A DNA stretch of 49,168 nt from Clostridia bacterium (GTDB lineage Bacteria > Bacillota > Clostridia > TANB77 > CAG-508). Position numbers and translations under genes: made by a program. The notes under the pieces were generated by a model. It saw only the letters and a list, made by a program, of their open reading frames with translations. It was not told the DNA's origin and did no database searches. Positions within the stretch are counted from its first letter, which is position 1; each line of letters starts with the position of its first letter. Below are positions 8,785 through 18,169 of the stretch, piece by piece. The stretch lies in NCBI GenBank assembly GCA_017625035.1, contig JAGALX010000001.1, forward strand, positions 1-49,168, read 5' to 3'.

Positions 8785-8861
8785 TATAACCTCCAGTTTT
8801 ATTTTCTATAACTGTATTGAAAATATATAATCTTATTTTTTTCATATTATATTACTAGATA

Positions 8862-8896
8862 TAAAAAAAGACAAGATATCAACTTGCCTTTTTTTA
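8862..8896. terminator. Bidirectional terminator between the cyclophilin and Fic genes
   Basis: AAAAAAAGACAAG and CTTGCCTTTTTTT pair around ATATCAA (one mismatch). T-runs lie on both sides. It ends the cyclophilin message (minus strand). Confidence 0.75.
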
Positions 8897-8928
8897 TTCG
8901 TTATTACTGAACGTCCATTGTATTTGCT

Positions 8929-9930
8929 CTATTCTTCTGATGTAGCTTCATTAGATTCTGTTTCAGCTGTTACATCTGAAGTTGATGATGAGCTGAATAA
9001 TTTCTCATAATACTCTTGATACTCTCGTACTGTTGAAAGTATTTTATCAAAATTTATTGTTTTTGGAATTCCATAATTTGCTCCATATGTTTCTACTCTT
9101 ATACTTTTTATAATAGGAGCTGTTTCTGGTGTTGAAGATTCTTCTCCTTCTGCTTCTGCTTCTTTTACTTTTACATTTGCAATAGCTTCTACTACATCAT
9201 ATCCTTCTATAACTTTTCCAAAAGATGCATAATATTGATTTAAGCTATTTATTGTATCTTTATCATCAGTTGTAACTATGAAGAATTGTGAACTTGCAGA
9301 ATTATAACCTTCTTCTGATAATCCGTATGTGCTGTAATCTGATCTTGCCATTCCTATAATACCTTTTCCGAATTTTAGATTGTTATTTACACCATTTGCT
9401 GCAAATTCTCCTTTTATAGAATATGTGTAGTCTTCAATATCAACTTGATATTTTCCATCTTTATACCAAATAACAGTTCCTTCTTTTATTCCTTCTGGTA
9501 GCTCTGAAATAGAAATTTCTTTTTGTTCATCTTTTGTTATATTCTTTTTGCAGATTGCTTTATTATTTTCAATTTTAGTTATAGTATAAGATTCCATTAA
9601 ATTACTAAAACTTGCAGACCCTGAGCCATTTCCTGCTTTATCTCCACCTTGAATCATAAAATCTGATATTATTCTGTGGAATGTTAATCCATCATAAAAA
9701 CCATTATTAGCTAATTGTGTAAAGTTAGCTACAGAAATTGGTGCAACATCTGGGTTTAGCTCAATTTTTACTGTTCCTATTTTTTCATTTCCTTCGTTAT
9801 CTATATAAGATACTTCCATTGTTGCAACTGGATTTTTGTTTCCATTAAATATTCCATAGCATACATATACTATAAGTGCTGTAATAAGTAGAATTGCTAT
9901 TATTAAAATTACTTTACTTTTATCCTTCAT
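8929..9930 (-). CDS. Membrane-anchored cyclophilin-type peptidyl-prolyl isomerase
   Basis: Peptidyl-prolyl cis-trans isomerase for folding of exported proteins. It has a single N-terminal hydrophobic segment (residues about 7-28) with no lipobox, so it should be a membrane-anchored enzyme facing outward. Cyclophilin motifs: VAPISVANFTQLANNGFYDG, LTFHRIISDFMIQGGD (catalytic region) and GYNSASSQFFIVTTDD. An insert of about 70 residues (about 115-185) between FMIQGGD and the IGMARS segment is longer than in minimal cyclophilins. The C-terminus is Ser/Thr/Glu-rich. 333 residues. Single gene with its own terminator downstream. Confidence 0.92.
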   Translation of the reverse strand: MKDKSKVILIIAILLITALIVYVCYGIFNGNKNPVATMEVSYIDNEGNEKIGTVKIELNPDVAPISVANFTQLANNGFYDGLTFHRIISDFMIQGGDKAGNGSGSASFSNLMESYTITKIENNKAICKKNITKDEQKEISISELPEGIKEGTVIWYKDGKYQVDIEDYTYSIKGEFAANGVNNNLKFGKGIIGMARSDYSTYGLSEEGYNSASSQFFIVTTDDKDTINSLNQYYASFGKVIEGYDVVEAIANVKVKEAEAEGEESSTPETAPIIKSIRVETYGANYGIPKTINFDKILSTVREYQEYYEKLFSSSSTSDVTAETESNEATSEE

Positions 9931-10021
9931 TTTATTTCTTCCTTTCGTTTTTTATTTGATAGTTGTTTTCATATTTTTTTCATAAATTATTTTACACTAT
10001 CTGTTTTTATTTACTTTTGTT

Positions 10022-11098
10022 TTACAAATTTAAATTATCAAAAATGAATTGCTCTTGCATTCTTTTTAAAGATTGTTTTATTGCCTTTGCCCTTATTTCT
10101 CCAATTCCTTCAACTTCGTCTAGTTCTGGAATATCGGCTTTAATTATATATTGAAAAGATTTGAATTTTTTCACTAAGTTTTCTACAATAATGTTTGGCA
10201 TTCTTGGAATTTTGTTTAGTATTCTGTAACCTCTTGGATATACATTTACATCTTCGTAATTGTCGAAATCTTCGTATCCTAGTACTTTTGCAATTAGTTG
10301 TGGTTTCATTAAATCTTCATGATTCATTGCTCTTATACTTTCTAACGCTTTTTCCACACTTCGTTTTTTACTTGCTATTATATAATCTTTTATAATGTAA
10401 GATTCTTCTATATCTAAGTTACCAAATAACTCGTCTAACTGCATTTGAAATAGTCGACCTTCTTCACCAAGTTCATATATTGCCCTTTTTACTTCATCTA
10501 CAACTTTTAATACCATTTCGGCTCTTTGTATACATACAATTACATTTTGTAATGTAACTATATCATTAAATTCATATTCGTTCAATAGATTTAATTTGTC
10601 ATCAAATACTTTTTTGTATTTTTCTGCTGTTTGAAGTGCTTGATTTGCTTTTGTTATAACTTTTGAACTATCTTGAAGAACATATCGCAGGTCACCTTTA
10701 AAAATTGTTATAACATTTCTTCTTTGAGATACACTTATAACAATTTCACCGGTTTGTTTTGCTGTACGCTCTGCAGTTCTATGTCTTGTACCAGTTTCGT
10801 TTGTTACTATGTCTGGAGATGGTATTAATTGAGCATTTGCATATAAAATCTTTTTTAAATCTGCACTTAAAATTATAGCACCATCCATTTTGGCAAGTTC
10901 GTATAATCTTGATGAAGTATATTCTACATTTAAGTTAAATCCTCCATCTACTATATCTAAAACTTCTTTAGAATCACCAATTACAATTAAACCTCCGGTT
11001 TTAGCTTTTAGAATGTTTTCTAAACCTTCTCTTATTTTTGTACCTGGTGCAATTAATTTTAAAATTTCTGTAATTACCGCTTCTTGGTTAAGGCTCAA
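10022..11098 (-). CDS. disA: Diadenylate cyclase / DNA integrity scanning protein
   Basis: Makes cyclic di-AMP from two ATP while scanning DNA for lesions, and delays sporulation on damage in Bacillus. The N-terminal DAC domain shows MDGAIILS (DGA motif) and GTRHRTAERTAKQTG (RHR motif). C-terminal helix-hairpin-helix repeats appear near VEGIGEIRAKAIKQSL. 358 residues, full length. GAGGAG lies 8 bp before TTG 11098; a GTG at 11107 overlaps that site, so TTG is preferred but not certain. It lies 35 bp after radA, the usual Firmicute radA-disA pair. Confidence 0.96.
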   Translation of the reverse strand: MSLNQEAVITEILKLIAPGTKIREGLENILKAKTGGLIVIGDSKEVLDIVDGGFNLNVEYTSSRLYELAKMDGAIILSADLKKILYANAQLIPSPDIVTNETGTRHRTAERTAKQTGEIVISVSQRRNVITIFKGDLRYVLQDSSKVITKANQALQTAEKYKKVFDDKLNLLNEYEFNDIVTLQNVIVCIQRAEMVLKVVDEVKRAIYELGEEGRLFQMQLDELFGNLDIEESYIIKDYIIASKKRSVEKALESIRAMNHEDLMKPQLIAKVLGYEDFDNYEDVNVYPRGYRILNKIPRMPNIIVENLVKKFKSFQYIIKADIPELDEVEGIGEIRAKAIKQSLKRMQEQFIFDNLNL

Positions 11099-11133
11099 AT
11101 TAATCACTCCTCAAATAAAATACTAATAAATTC

Positions 11134-12501
11134 TTATTTTAATCTTAATTTTTGCATTGCTTCATTTATATTTTTCACGCCTATTATATCTAATTTATAT
11201 TTTTCTTTCAATACTTTTCGGTTACTTTCTGGAATTATACATGTTTTAAAACCCAATTTTTCGACTTCTTTTATCCTTTTCTCTATTAAATTGACACCTC
11301 TTACCTCGCCAGTTAAACCAACTTCTCCTATTGCAACAGTATCTTTTGGAATACTTAAATTTTTAAAACTTGATGCAACCGATAACATTATACCTAAATC
11401 TACTGCAGGCTCTGAAATTTTAAATCCACTTACAATATTTAAATAAACATCTTGATTTCCTAAGTTCATTCCAACCTTTTTTTCTAAAACTGCCATAAGC
11501 ATTGTTAATCTGTTATAATCAATTCCATTTGCAGTTCTTCTTGGAAGACCAAATACAGTTGTTGAAGTAAGGGCTTGAAGCTCTATTAATAAAGGCCTAG
11601 TTCCTTCCATAGATGCAACTACTACAGAACCTGGTGGATTATCCTCTCTTTCAGATATTAAAACAGTAGAAGGATTTAATATTTCCACCATTCCTTCATT
11701 TTGCATTTCAAACATACCAATTTCATTTGTAGATCCAAAACGATTTTTTACACTTCTTAAAATCCTATATGAAAAATATCTTTCACCTTCCAAATATAAA
11801 ACAGTATCAACCATATGCTCTAAAACTCTTGGTCCAGCAATATTTCCCTCTTTTGTAACATGTCCAATAATAATAGTAGTTATATTATTACACTTACATA
11901 ATTTCATTATTCTAGCTGTAATTTCTCTAACCTGACTCACAGTACCAGCAGCAGATGTAATTTCATCAGAATACATTGTTTGGATAGAATCAATTATAAC
12001 TAATTTAGGATTTAGCTCTAATATATTCGTTTGGATTATATCAATATCAGTTTCACCTAAAAACATAATATCATCATTATGAATATTTAATCTATCAGCC
12101 CTTAATTTAATTTGCTCAGCCGACTCTTCTCCAGAAACATATAAAACTTTACCATCACCATTAATTTTATCACACAACTGCAAAATTAAAGTAGACTTAC
12201 CAATACCAGGCTCACCACCAACTAATATTAAAGAACCTTTTACAATACCACCACCAAGAACTCTATCTAATTCTTCAAAACCAGTAGATACTCTAAAAGT
12301 TTCTTTACCTTCAACAGAATTCAAAGTCATTGGCTTACTACTCTTTTTATTTTCATTATTTCCAATTGTAAAATCATTATTCTTCTGAATTTTTTCTTCA
12401 ACCAAACTATTCCACTCATTACACGCAGGACACTTACCTAGCCATTTGGCAGACTCATATCCACAATTATTGCACACAAATATAGTTTTAGCTTTTGCCA
12501 T
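11134..12501 (-). CDS. radA: DNA repair protein RadA/Sms
   Basis: RecA-like ATPase that helps branch migration and recombination repair. An N-terminal zinc finger CNNCGYESAKWLGKCPAC (Cys 10/13/27/30) is followed by Walker A GGEPGIGKST, the RadA-specific KNRFG motif (SVKNRFGSTNEIG) and a C-terminal Lon-like domain (GEVGLTGEVRGV). 455 residues is the usual length. The ribosome site AAAGGA is 14 bp before ATG, a long spacing. Directly upstream of disA and likely cotranscribed. The 5' half has clearly more T- and G-ending codons than the 3' half. Confidence 0.97.
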   Translation of the reverse strand: MAKAKTIFVCNNCGYESAKWLGKCPACNEWNSLVEEKIQKNNDFTIGNNENKKSSKPMTLNSVEGKETFRVSTGFEELDRVLGGGIVKGSLILVGGEPGIGKSTLILQLCDKINGDGKVLYVSGEESAEQIKLRADRLNIHNDDIMFLGETDIDIIQTNILELNPKLVIIDSIQTMYSDEITSAAGTVSQVREITARIMKLCKCNNITTIIIGHVTKEGNIAGPRVLEHMVDTVLYLEGERYFSYRILRSVKNRFGSTNEIGMFEMQNEGMVEILNPSTVLISEREDNPPGSVVVASMEGTRPLLIELQALTSTTVFGLPRRTANGIDYNRLTMLMAVLEKKVGMNLGNQDVYLNIVSGFKISEPAVDLGIMLSVASSFKNLSIPKDTVAIGEVGLTGEVRGVNLIEKRIKEVEKLGFKTCIIPESNRKVLKEKYKLDIIGVKNINEAMQKLRLK

Positions 12502-12604
12502 ACTTAATCAACAAATCCTTTCTTTTGATATTAAATCACTAAAATACTTTTTAGAAAAAACGCTTAACTTAAATTATTTACTACACTAGAGAAAAATAAA
12601 ATTT

Positions 12605-14542
12605 TCACTTCTTTAAATTCAAAAGCTCCTCAAGCACAATAATAAACATAGCATGAGACCACCCAAGTCCAATAACCCATTTAAAATCTTTATCCTCATT
12701 ATTAACCTGCTCACACAAAAATCCATAATCAGAAGCAGTATTCACAACAAACTTAAAACAATTTTCAGCAGATATTATATCTCCAGCTTTTATGAAATAC
12801 AAAGCCATCCACAAAGTAGTAATCACCCAAGGATTATTACCACCCATATAATTATCATTTTCAAATCTTAAATATCCACTATTATAAGTTCTAAGAGTCA
12901 TATTTATTTTATCAATAGTATTTTTCACAACTTTTTCACTAGCATCAAATACCTCAAATGGATATACAGCACCAATAACACTAATATCCATATTATTATC
13001 ATTTAAATTTCTTTTCAAGATTTTAAATTTAGAATCTATTAAATTATTTTTTATGTATTCCTTCAATAATACAATATACTTATTTAACTTAATTACTAAA
13101 TTGTTTCTTTTTTCTTTTTTCAATCTAGAAATTTCATCTTTTATATCAAGAGATTCATATATTTTTTTCATAGACTCAAAACAAGCAATTATACTTGACA
13201 AAGAATATAAATGAACACCTTCATTCATTTCCCACAAATCATAACTAACTTGTTTATGTATTTCAAATGATTTTTTATATTTTTCTTTAAGTTCTTTTTT
13301 AACAAAATCTTCTTCTTCAATATTTAATAAATTTTCCACATACTCAATTAAAAATTTAGCCCCATTTTCACACATTTTCAAATTATCTTCTAAAAATTCA
13401 ATATTTTTTGTATGTTCATAATGATTGTAGACTCCATATATAACACTAGCAGTTTCATCTATTTGATAACCCCAGCAAGGCGCTAATATTCCATCTGTAA
13501 AAAAACGTTGTTCCCACATACCATTTTCGCTTTGAGTTTTCTTACAAAAATTATTATAAAACAACTCAGTTTCTTGCTCCATTTTCAATAAATCAAATGC
13601 CCTTGTAATAAAAATAGAATCACGTGGCCAGCAATAAGAATATGAACCACACTTTTCCCTATTTTCATCAACCTCCAAGGCAGCAGCAATTCCACCAGTA
13701 GTGTAATTCACTAATAACGGAAATAATAATATTGTTCTATTATAAATTTCTAACAATTTATTATAAAACTCAGTATCATTATTTTTTAACTTAATTTTTT
13801 TATGATCAACAACATAATCATTCCAATATTTTTTCACTTTTTCAATTTCGGAGTCGGCATTCAAATTAGAAAATTGATTTAATTTTTCATCAACATTACT
13901 ATTTTCATCTATGTATACATATATATATAATTCTTTTTTCTCATTTTTATGAAATAATCCTAAATCATAAGATATAGCAATTTCATTGGACATACCAATA
14001 TAATCTTTATCCTCAATAACAGCACTATTTATTACAGATTGTACATCATTTAATTTATGACCCGAAAGTGTTTTATCAGAAAAAATAGATAATGAATAAT
14101 TATGGTTATACTGAATAATTCCATTATCAATTATTCTACTACCAAAATTTTCTAAATTACCAGCTAAAATTTTACTATTAACAATAAATTTAACATCTAA
14201 ATCTATTGTATTAGAATTTTCTATCACATATTTTTTTACTAAAACATTTTTATCAATTAACACACAATCAGTTTGTTCGATTTTTAAATTAAAATATGTA
14301 TTTTCAATATTAGTAACTAAAATATTTGTATCCTCCAAATACTTTTGGCTATACCTATTATTAATATCTTCATGTAAATAAATAATATTAGAATCATTTA
14401 CCTTTACACCAGTATGAAAATAATCAACAAACTGTCTTCCATCAATTTCAGGAAAACAAAGTCTTTGGAGTTCACCAAATTTTGTGTAACTAGCAACAAT
14501 ATTTTTATTTCCAATAATAGCACTATTATAAAATTTACTCAT
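12605..14542 (-). CDS. Glycoside hydrolase family 15 (glucoamylase-like)
   Basis: Likely an exo-acting alpha-glucoside hydrolase or trehalase-type enzyme. An N-terminal beta-rich domain (about 1-250) precedes an (alpha/alpha)6 barrel with GSYSYCWPRDSIFITRAF (the W-PRD substrate-binding motif), NGMWEQRFFTDG, SYDLWEMNEGVHLYSL (general acid region, WE) and LGWSHAMFIIVLEELL near the C-terminus. No signal peptide, so cytoplasmic; a role on glycogen or imported oligosaccharides is inference. The start chosen is ATG 14542, 6 bp after AAGGAA; an adjacent in-frame ATG at 14545 has only 3 bp spacing. It is a single gene between radA and the beta-CASP gene, with hairpin repeats upstream, so its position may be recent. 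Confidence 0.85.
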   Translation of the reverse strand: MSKFYNSAIIGNKNIVASYTKFGELQRLCFPEIDGRQFVDYFHTGVKVNDSNIIYLHEDINNRYSQKYLEDTNILVTNIENTYFNLKIEQTDCVLIDKNVLVKKYVIENSNTIDLDVKFIVNSKILAGNLENFGSRIIDNGIIQYNHNYSLSIFSDKTLSGHKLNDVQSVINSAVIEDKDYIGMSNEIAISYDLGLFHKNEKKELYIYVYIDENSNVDEKLNQFSNLNADSEIEKVKKYWNDYVVDHKKIKLKNNDTEFYNKLLEIYNRTILLFPLLVNYTTGGIAAALEVDENREKCGSYSYCWPRDSIFITRAFDLLKMEQETELFYNNFCKKTQSENGMWEQRFFTDGILAPCWGYQIDETASVIYGVYNHYEHTKNIEFLEDNLKMCENGAKFLIEYVENLLNIEEEDFVKKELKEKYKKSFEIHKQVSYDLWEMNEGVHLYSLSSIIACFESMKKIYESLDIKDEISRLKKEKRNNLVIKLNKYIVLLKEYIKNNLIDSKFKILKRNLNDNNMDISVIGAVYPFEVFDASEKVVKNTIDKINMTLRTYNSGYLRFENDNYMGGNNPWVITTLWMALYFIKAGDIISAENCFKFVVNTASDYGFLCEQVNNEDKDFKWVIGLGWSHAMFIIVLEELLNLKK

Positions 14543-14556
14543 CATTCGTTCCTTTC

Positions 14557-14583
14557 TGCACATTGGGCCGTTAAAAATGTGCA
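14557..14583 (+). repeat. TGCACATT hairpin, copy 2
   Basis: TGCACATT 14557-14564 and AATGTGCA 14576-14583 with loop GGGCCGTTAAA. The same stem and a similar loop occur inverted at 7995-8023. It lies just upstream of the GH15 ribosome site. Confidence 0.65.
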
Positions 14584-14633
14584 ATCTAAAAAAATTAAGG
14601 TTTGTACCAACTTACAAAATATTCACCAAACTA

Positions 14634-14825
14634 GAGAAAGATACAAAATAAAGAGGGTGAGTGGGCATATATATTATTTGATATGAACTAGGGTGGGGAC
14701 CGACAAGGTAGAAACTGTTGATTTTGCGAGTGAACAGCGAAGCAAAATTTACAGTTTCTTCGAAGTTGGGGTGAATATCAAATAATATATATGCCCACTC
14801 ACCCTCTTTATTTTGTATCTTTCTC
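14634..14825. repeat. 192-bp element with perfect 51-bp inverted repeats
   Basis: 14634-14684 is the exact reverse complement of 14775-14825, starting GAGAAAGATACAAAATAAAG and including GAGGGTGAGTGGGC. The 90-bp centre holds a second hairpin: GAAACTGTTGATTTTGC (14711-14727) with GCAAAATTTACAGTTTC (about 14741-14757), two mismatches. No reading frame. The structure is like a MITE or a large RNA hairpin. It also lies downstream of the beta-CASP gene and could end its transcript. Confidence 0.8.
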
Positions 14826-14893
14826 GGTAACTTGCCACAGATTTCAAAAAAGTTTTTTAGATTGAAAACGAAAAAATGCGCTCAATGTACGAC

Positions 14894-16546
14894 TTATTTA
14901 TTTTCCACTATCTCCACAATTTGTCTCTCCAAAGCCTTTATTCTCTCATTCAATCTACTTATCTCATCATCATTTACAGTATTAGCCAAAATATCTTCCT
15001 TAACAATGCTTTCCATATCAACAAGCTCTTCTTTAAGAGTTTCAATTCTATCAATAATCTCAAGTTTTTTATACGCCTTAATATTTTCATGTTTCATAGC
15101 ACCAAAAATTTTAACTGTTTCAGCTAAATCATATGTTTCGCCATATTCTGGAATAGTAACCGGTAGATTAGTTGTTTCAATAATTTTATCTCTTAACACC
15201 TTTTGTCCCTCTTCCTCACCATGAACTAAAAATATATGATCTGGTTTTTTTATGAAAGAATATATAAAATTCAATAAACCTTCTTGATCAGCATGACCAG
15301 AATATCCTTCAATATATTCTACACGAGCATTTACCGCAATTTCTTCTCCAAATATTTTTATAGTTTTAGCACCATCTACTATTTTTCTTCCTAGTGTTCC
15401 TTGAGCTTGGTATCCAACAAATAATATTGTATTTTTAGGATTCCAAATATTATGTTTTAAATGGTGTTTTATACGCCCAACTTCACACATTCCACTAGCT
15501 GAAATTATAATTGCAGATTCATTACTTTCATTTAAAGCTTTAGATTCATCTGCAGTTTGAGTAAATTTTAATCCTTTAAATTCAAGTGGATTATCTCCTC
15601 TTTTTATAAGCTCTTGTGTTTCTTCGTCAAATAAATCCATATTTTCTCTAAATACTTCTGTTGCAGATATAGCAAGTGGACTATCCACATATACTGGTGT
15701 ATTCATTAATATTTCATATTTCTTTTCAAAATCAGGACTATCTAAGTCAGATTCTTTAATTTTATCTAATTCAAATAAAATTTCTTGAGTTCTACCTACT
15801 GCAAACGAAGGAATTACTACTGTTCCACCTTGTCTTAAAGTATCTGTAACTATATCTATAAATAATTTAGCTTTATCATCATTTCTAATATGCATTCTGT
15901 TTCCATATGTTGATTCCATTACTAAAAAATCTGCATCTTCTATCATTGTAGGCTCTGACAATAATGGTATATCGTTATTTCCTAGGTCACCAGTAAATAC
16001 AATTTTTTTATTTTCTCCGTTTTCTTTTATCCAAACTTCAATAATGCTTGAACCTAGCATATGTCCGGCATCATTAAATCTTACATGTATATCATCATCA
16101 AGTTCTATTATTTGATTATAAGGAACACCTTTAAAAAGTTCTAATGATTTTACTGCAGTTTCAGCATCATATATTGGAACAAGTAATTCTTCTCCTCTAC
16201 GAATTCTTTTTCTGTTTTTCCATTCAGTTTCTGTTTCTTGAATATGACCACTATCTGGTAACATTATTGCACATAAATCACATGTAGCATTAGTAGCATA
16301 TACTTTATTTCTGTATCCCTCTTTGTATAATTTAGGAATTCTACCAGAATGATCTATGTGTGCATGAGTTAGTAATACAAAATCGATTTCATTAACATCA
16401 TAAGGAAATGGTTCCGCATTTTTTATTTCTTCTTTGGTTAAACCTTGATATAATCCACAATCTACTAAAAATTTTCTTCCAGCTCCCTCTACCAGAAAGT
16501 TTGAACCTGTAACAGTTTTAGTTGCTCCAAAAAAAGTAACTTTCAT
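14894..16546 (-). CDS. Metallo-beta-lactamase/beta-CASP RNase-like protein
   Basis: Member of the CPSF/Ysh1-like beta-CASP metallo-nucleases, predicted to cut RNA with two zinc ions in the cytoplasm. Motif 2 is THAHIDHSG (His61, His63, Asp65, His66). FTGDLGNND, DFLVMESTYGNR, the beta-CASP block with PSFAVGRTQEIL, ASGMCEVGRIKHHL, GYSGHADQEGLL and VHGEEEG follow in the expected order. The last 55 residues or so are a charged coiled-coil tail absent from minimal members. 550 residues. ATG 16546 is preceded by GGAGG at good spacing. It follows ftsK and a 507-residue unknown gene; its upstream region contains the inverted pair at 16568-16634. Confidence 0.92.
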   Translation of the reverse strand: MKVTFFGATKTVTGSNFLVEGAGRKFLVDCGLYQGLTKEEIKNAEPFPYDVNEIDFVLLTHAHIDHSGRIPKLYKEGYRNKVYATNATCDLCAIMLPDSGHIQETETEWKNRKRIRRGEELLVPIYDAETAVKSLELFKGVPYNQIIELDDDIHVRFNDAGHMLGSSIIEVWIKENGENKKIVFTGDLGNNDIPLLSEPTMIEDADFLVMESTYGNRMHIRNDDKAKLFIDIVTDTLRQGGTVVIPSFAVGRTQEILFELDKIKESDLDSPDFEKKYEILMNTPVYVDSPLAISATEVFRENMDLFDEETQELIKRGDNPLEFKGLKFTQTADESKALNESNESAIIISASGMCEVGRIKHHLKHNIWNPKNTILFVGYQAQGTLGRKIVDGAKTIKIFGEEIAVNARVEYIEGYSGHADQEGLLNFIYSFIKKPDHIFLVHGEEEGQKVLRDKIIETTNLPVTIPEYGETYDLAETVKIFGAMKHENIKAYKKLEIIDRIETLKEELVDMESIVKEDILANTVNDDEISRLNERIKALERQIVEIVENK

Positions 16547-16567
16547 TTATACCTCCTAATATTTAAA

Positions 16568-16634
16568 TTTTATATAATAGGAAATTGTTCATAGTTAAGC
16601 ATTACTCCATAATAGAATTTCCTATTATATAAAA
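16568..16634. repeat. Inverted pair of the 17-bp motif
   Basis: TTTTATATAATAGGAAA 16568-16584 and its reverse complement at 16618-16634, 33 bp apart. The right copy contains the stop codon (TAA 16627-16625, then TAG) of the 507-residue gene, so its final codons are part of the repeat. The pair would form a 17-bp stem in the transcript between that gene and the beta-CASP gene. Confidence 0.75.
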
Positions 16635-18148
16635 ATTCTTATCTTTTTATCAGTTTTTTTAGTTAATTCATTGAAATCATCTTCTTCAAAATTTATACTT
16701 AATTCAGTTTCTAAGGTTTTTTCATCATAATATTCCATAATTAATTTTTTATTAGCTTTTTTTAGTTTTATTTGTATTTTGTTTATATTCATCATTTTAG
16801 TTATGAAAATATATTTTAGTATTTCGTAATTGATATTATAATCATTTGCAAAAAGATCAACAACTTTATTTTCAGATAATTTGTGTATTAATTTTTTTTG
16901 CACATTTCTTATATCAACATATAGCTCTTTTAAGTCTTTTATTTTTTTATCTTTTTCAATTGGTAAATAATTATAATATCTTACTTCGTATACTAAATTT
17001 ACTAATTCTTTTTTTAAATCATATACTTCTATTTTTTTGTAAAAGCAAGATATTGTTTTTCTTTGTAATTCTATAATACTAGTATATATTGAATTTTTTT
17101 GTTCAGATAATATTATAATATTTTTTAATATTTGAACTTCTCTTTCTAGTTGTTTTTTTCTTTTTACATATTCAAATGGATTTATTAAATTTGTATTACT
17201 ATTTATTAAATCTAATTTCTGTTTTTTAATATTTTTTAAATATTCTTGATATTTTTCTATTGTTCCATACTTTTCTTTGATATTTGTCTTAGAGAATTCT
17301 TTTTCAATTAAAACTTTGTTTTTAAGCATTGTATCTATTTTGCTAATAATTTGCATGTTTTCGTTATTTTCAATAGTTATTTTTGAAATATATTTGGCTT
17401 TATTTGATACTTCTTTTAACTCACTTTCTTTATTTGTTAAATATTCTAAAACTTCGTTTTTATTTTTATCACTGTTATTCATATATATTAATATACAGCA
17501 CTTTTCTATTGTTTCTGATAGTTCATTAGCTTTTTTTTCACCATATATTTCATCTATTTTATTCATTAGATTTTCTCTAATATTATCTGTTGTTAACAAA
17601 TTATTTAAAACTTCATTTCCAAGTACTAAAAATAGGTCTTGATATATTAAATTATAATATTTACTAATTTTATTATCAATTGCGTTATTCCATGACCAAC
17701 CATTAAAATCTCTTATTATTTCTACATCGTTTATAGCTTTTCCCTTGTTAAAAGCTGTCATAATAGCTTTATCAAATATATTTGTTGTTCTTTTTAAAGT
17801 TACAGTTTTCATATAGTATAAAGCTTGAAGTAAATATACTTCATTTGGAAAAACTTTTATAAGTTTGTTCTTTTTATCAACAGAAAATTTATTTTTGGCA
17901 TTTTTAGGATTTACTATTTGGATAGTATCGCAATTGTTTTCTATTATATCTATTATATCTGCTATTATTTCACTTTTTAACTTTACAGCAATTTTTGTTT
18001 TAAAATAATCTTTATATGCGATATCTATCTTATACAATATATTTAATATTAAGCTTTTTGCTTCATCATCAAATTTTTTATTTTCTAATATCTCTTCAAG
18101 TTGAATATCATAATTATTTTTTGAAAATAATGTTTCTTTATTTTTCAA
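16625..18148 (-). CDS. Hypothetical 507-residue coiled-coil protein
   Basis: Not recognised. No signal peptide and no obvious membrane segment. The sequence is Lys/Ile/Asn-rich and mostly helical, with coiled-coil-like stretches around residues 230-350 (for example KKQLEREVQILKN). An N-terminal region (about 85-200) contains QALYYMKTVTLKRTT and DFNGWSWNN. TTG 18148 is the best start, with GGGGAG 7 bp upstream. It lies 22 bp after ftsK and is probably in its operon, ahead of the beta-CASP nuclease. A structural or scaffolding role would be a guess. The 3' end lies inside a dispersed repeat. Confidence 0.75.
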   Translation of the reverse strand: MKNKETLFSKNNYDIQLEEILENKKFDDEAKSLILNILYKIDIAYKDYFKTKIAVKLKSEIIADIIDIIENNCDTIQIVNPKNAKNKFSVDKKNKLIKVFPNEVYLLQALYYMKTVTLKRTTNIFDKAIMTAFNKGKAINDVEIIRDFNGWSWNNAIDNKISKYYNLIYQDLFLVLGNEVLNNLLTTDNIRENLMNKIDEIYGEKKANELSETIEKCCILIYMNNSDKNKNEVLEYLTNKESELKEVSNKAKYISKITIENNENMQIISKIDTMLKNKVLIEKEFSKTNIKEKYGTIEKYQEYLKNIKKQKLDLINSNTNLINPFEYVKRKKQLEREVQILKNIIILSEQKNSIYTSIIELQRKTISCFYKKIEVYDLKKELVNLVYEVRYYNYLPIEKDKKIKDLKELYVDIRNVQKKLIHKLSENKVVDLFANDYNINYEILKYIFITKMMNINKIQIKLKKANKKLIMEYYDEKTLETELSINFEEDDFNELTKKTDKKIRIFI

Positions 18149-18169
18149 ATTAACTCTCCCCTTATAATT

